A stretch of 5,770 nt of DNA from Nitrospira sp. (lineage in GTDB: Bacteria; UBA9089; CG2-30-40-21; SBAY01), in assembly GCA_005239945.1 (NCBI GenBank), contig SBAY01000172.1:1-5770 (forward strand), read 5' to 3'. The first letter of the stretch is position 1. Every line of letters begins with the position of its first letter. Position numbers and translations under genes: made by a program. The notes below the pieces were generated by a model. The model saw nothing but the letters and a program-made list of their open reading frames with translations, was not told where the DNA came from and did no database searches. This document shows positions 5,744-5,770 of this stretch, one piece after another.

Positions 5744-5770
5744 AAGTCCCGATAGGGACGACATATTTAT
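5744..5770 (+). repeat. 27-base palindrome-bearing repeat, copy 2 (at window edge)
   Basis: In this copy the stem is extended to five base pairs, GTCCCGATAGGGAC (5746-5759), followed by GACATATTTAT. The window ends exactly at the end of the shared sequence, so the repeat may be longer and more copies may follow. Confidence 0.8.

Larger units (their letters stand above)
5594..5770. other. Non-coding tail with short palindromes (REP-like cluster)
   Basis: No gene is seen in these 177 bases, which run to the window edge. CCCCAACAGGGG (5621-5632) is a 4-base-pair palindrome shortly after the stop; it is followed by AAAATTATTG, not a T-run, so a terminator is not supported. The two 27-base repeats listed separately follow. 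Both are preceded by related text: TTGTAGAAT (5639-5647) and TTGTATAGAAT (5731-5741). Confidence 0.6.

Noticed and set aside
5669..5770. CRISPR array
   Set aside because: Only two repeats are visible, the unit carries a central hairpin with a constant AT-rich tail, the 48-base interval is long for a spacer, and no cas gene is present. A REP-like repeat fits better.

Overview
The window carries a short run of forward-strand genes from what looks like an uncultured, AT-leaning bacterium with an exported-protein system and many small dispersed palindromes. This combination is common in metagenome-assembled candidate-phylum genomes, but no gene here fixes the taxon, so the placement is only an impression. 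All credible genes are on the + strand; the minus-strand open frames are shadows.

Positions 1-2717 look like one compact transcription unit: the tail of an unidentified gene (stop at 102-104), a 67-residue FmdB-type zinc-ribbon protein (116-319), a single-pass membrane coiled-coil protein (332-811), and a large exported TPR protein (about 768 or 816 to 2717). The TPR protein ends in a C-terminal region that I read as TolB-N/FlgO-like followed by FlgT-C-like. Its start is odd: the annotatable ATG lies 44 bases inside the preceding gene, whereas a strong Shine-Dalgarno sequence sits 7 bases before an ATC codon that would give a textbook signal peptide.

Positions 2718-2989 are non-coding and hold an imperfect inverted repeat (2751-2782 against 2923-2947) flanked by near-identical 10-base direct repeats, resembling a small non-autonomous element. 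Next to it, directly before the following gene, is a 27-base palindromic element. A second copy of that element lies inside the next gene, in the same reading frame.

Positions 2990-5593 encode a bacterial NLR-like protein: N-terminal helical region, CHAT caspase-like protease with its His and Cys present, NB-ARC/STAND NTPase, winged helix, then TPRs. A single in-frame TGA (4868-4870) separates the CHAT-NB-ARC part from the TPR part. The frame is open on both sides, and the family normally has all parts in one chain. The TPR part contains nearly identical 120-base tandem DNA repeats. Such proteins are associated with anti-phage defence and regulated cell death; the split makes this copy a decayed gene, a two-piece gene, a readthrough case or an assembly error.

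Positions 5594-5770 are non-coding and contain short palindromes and two copies of a 27-base repeat, the second running to the window edge. This looks like the beginning of a REP-like cluster.
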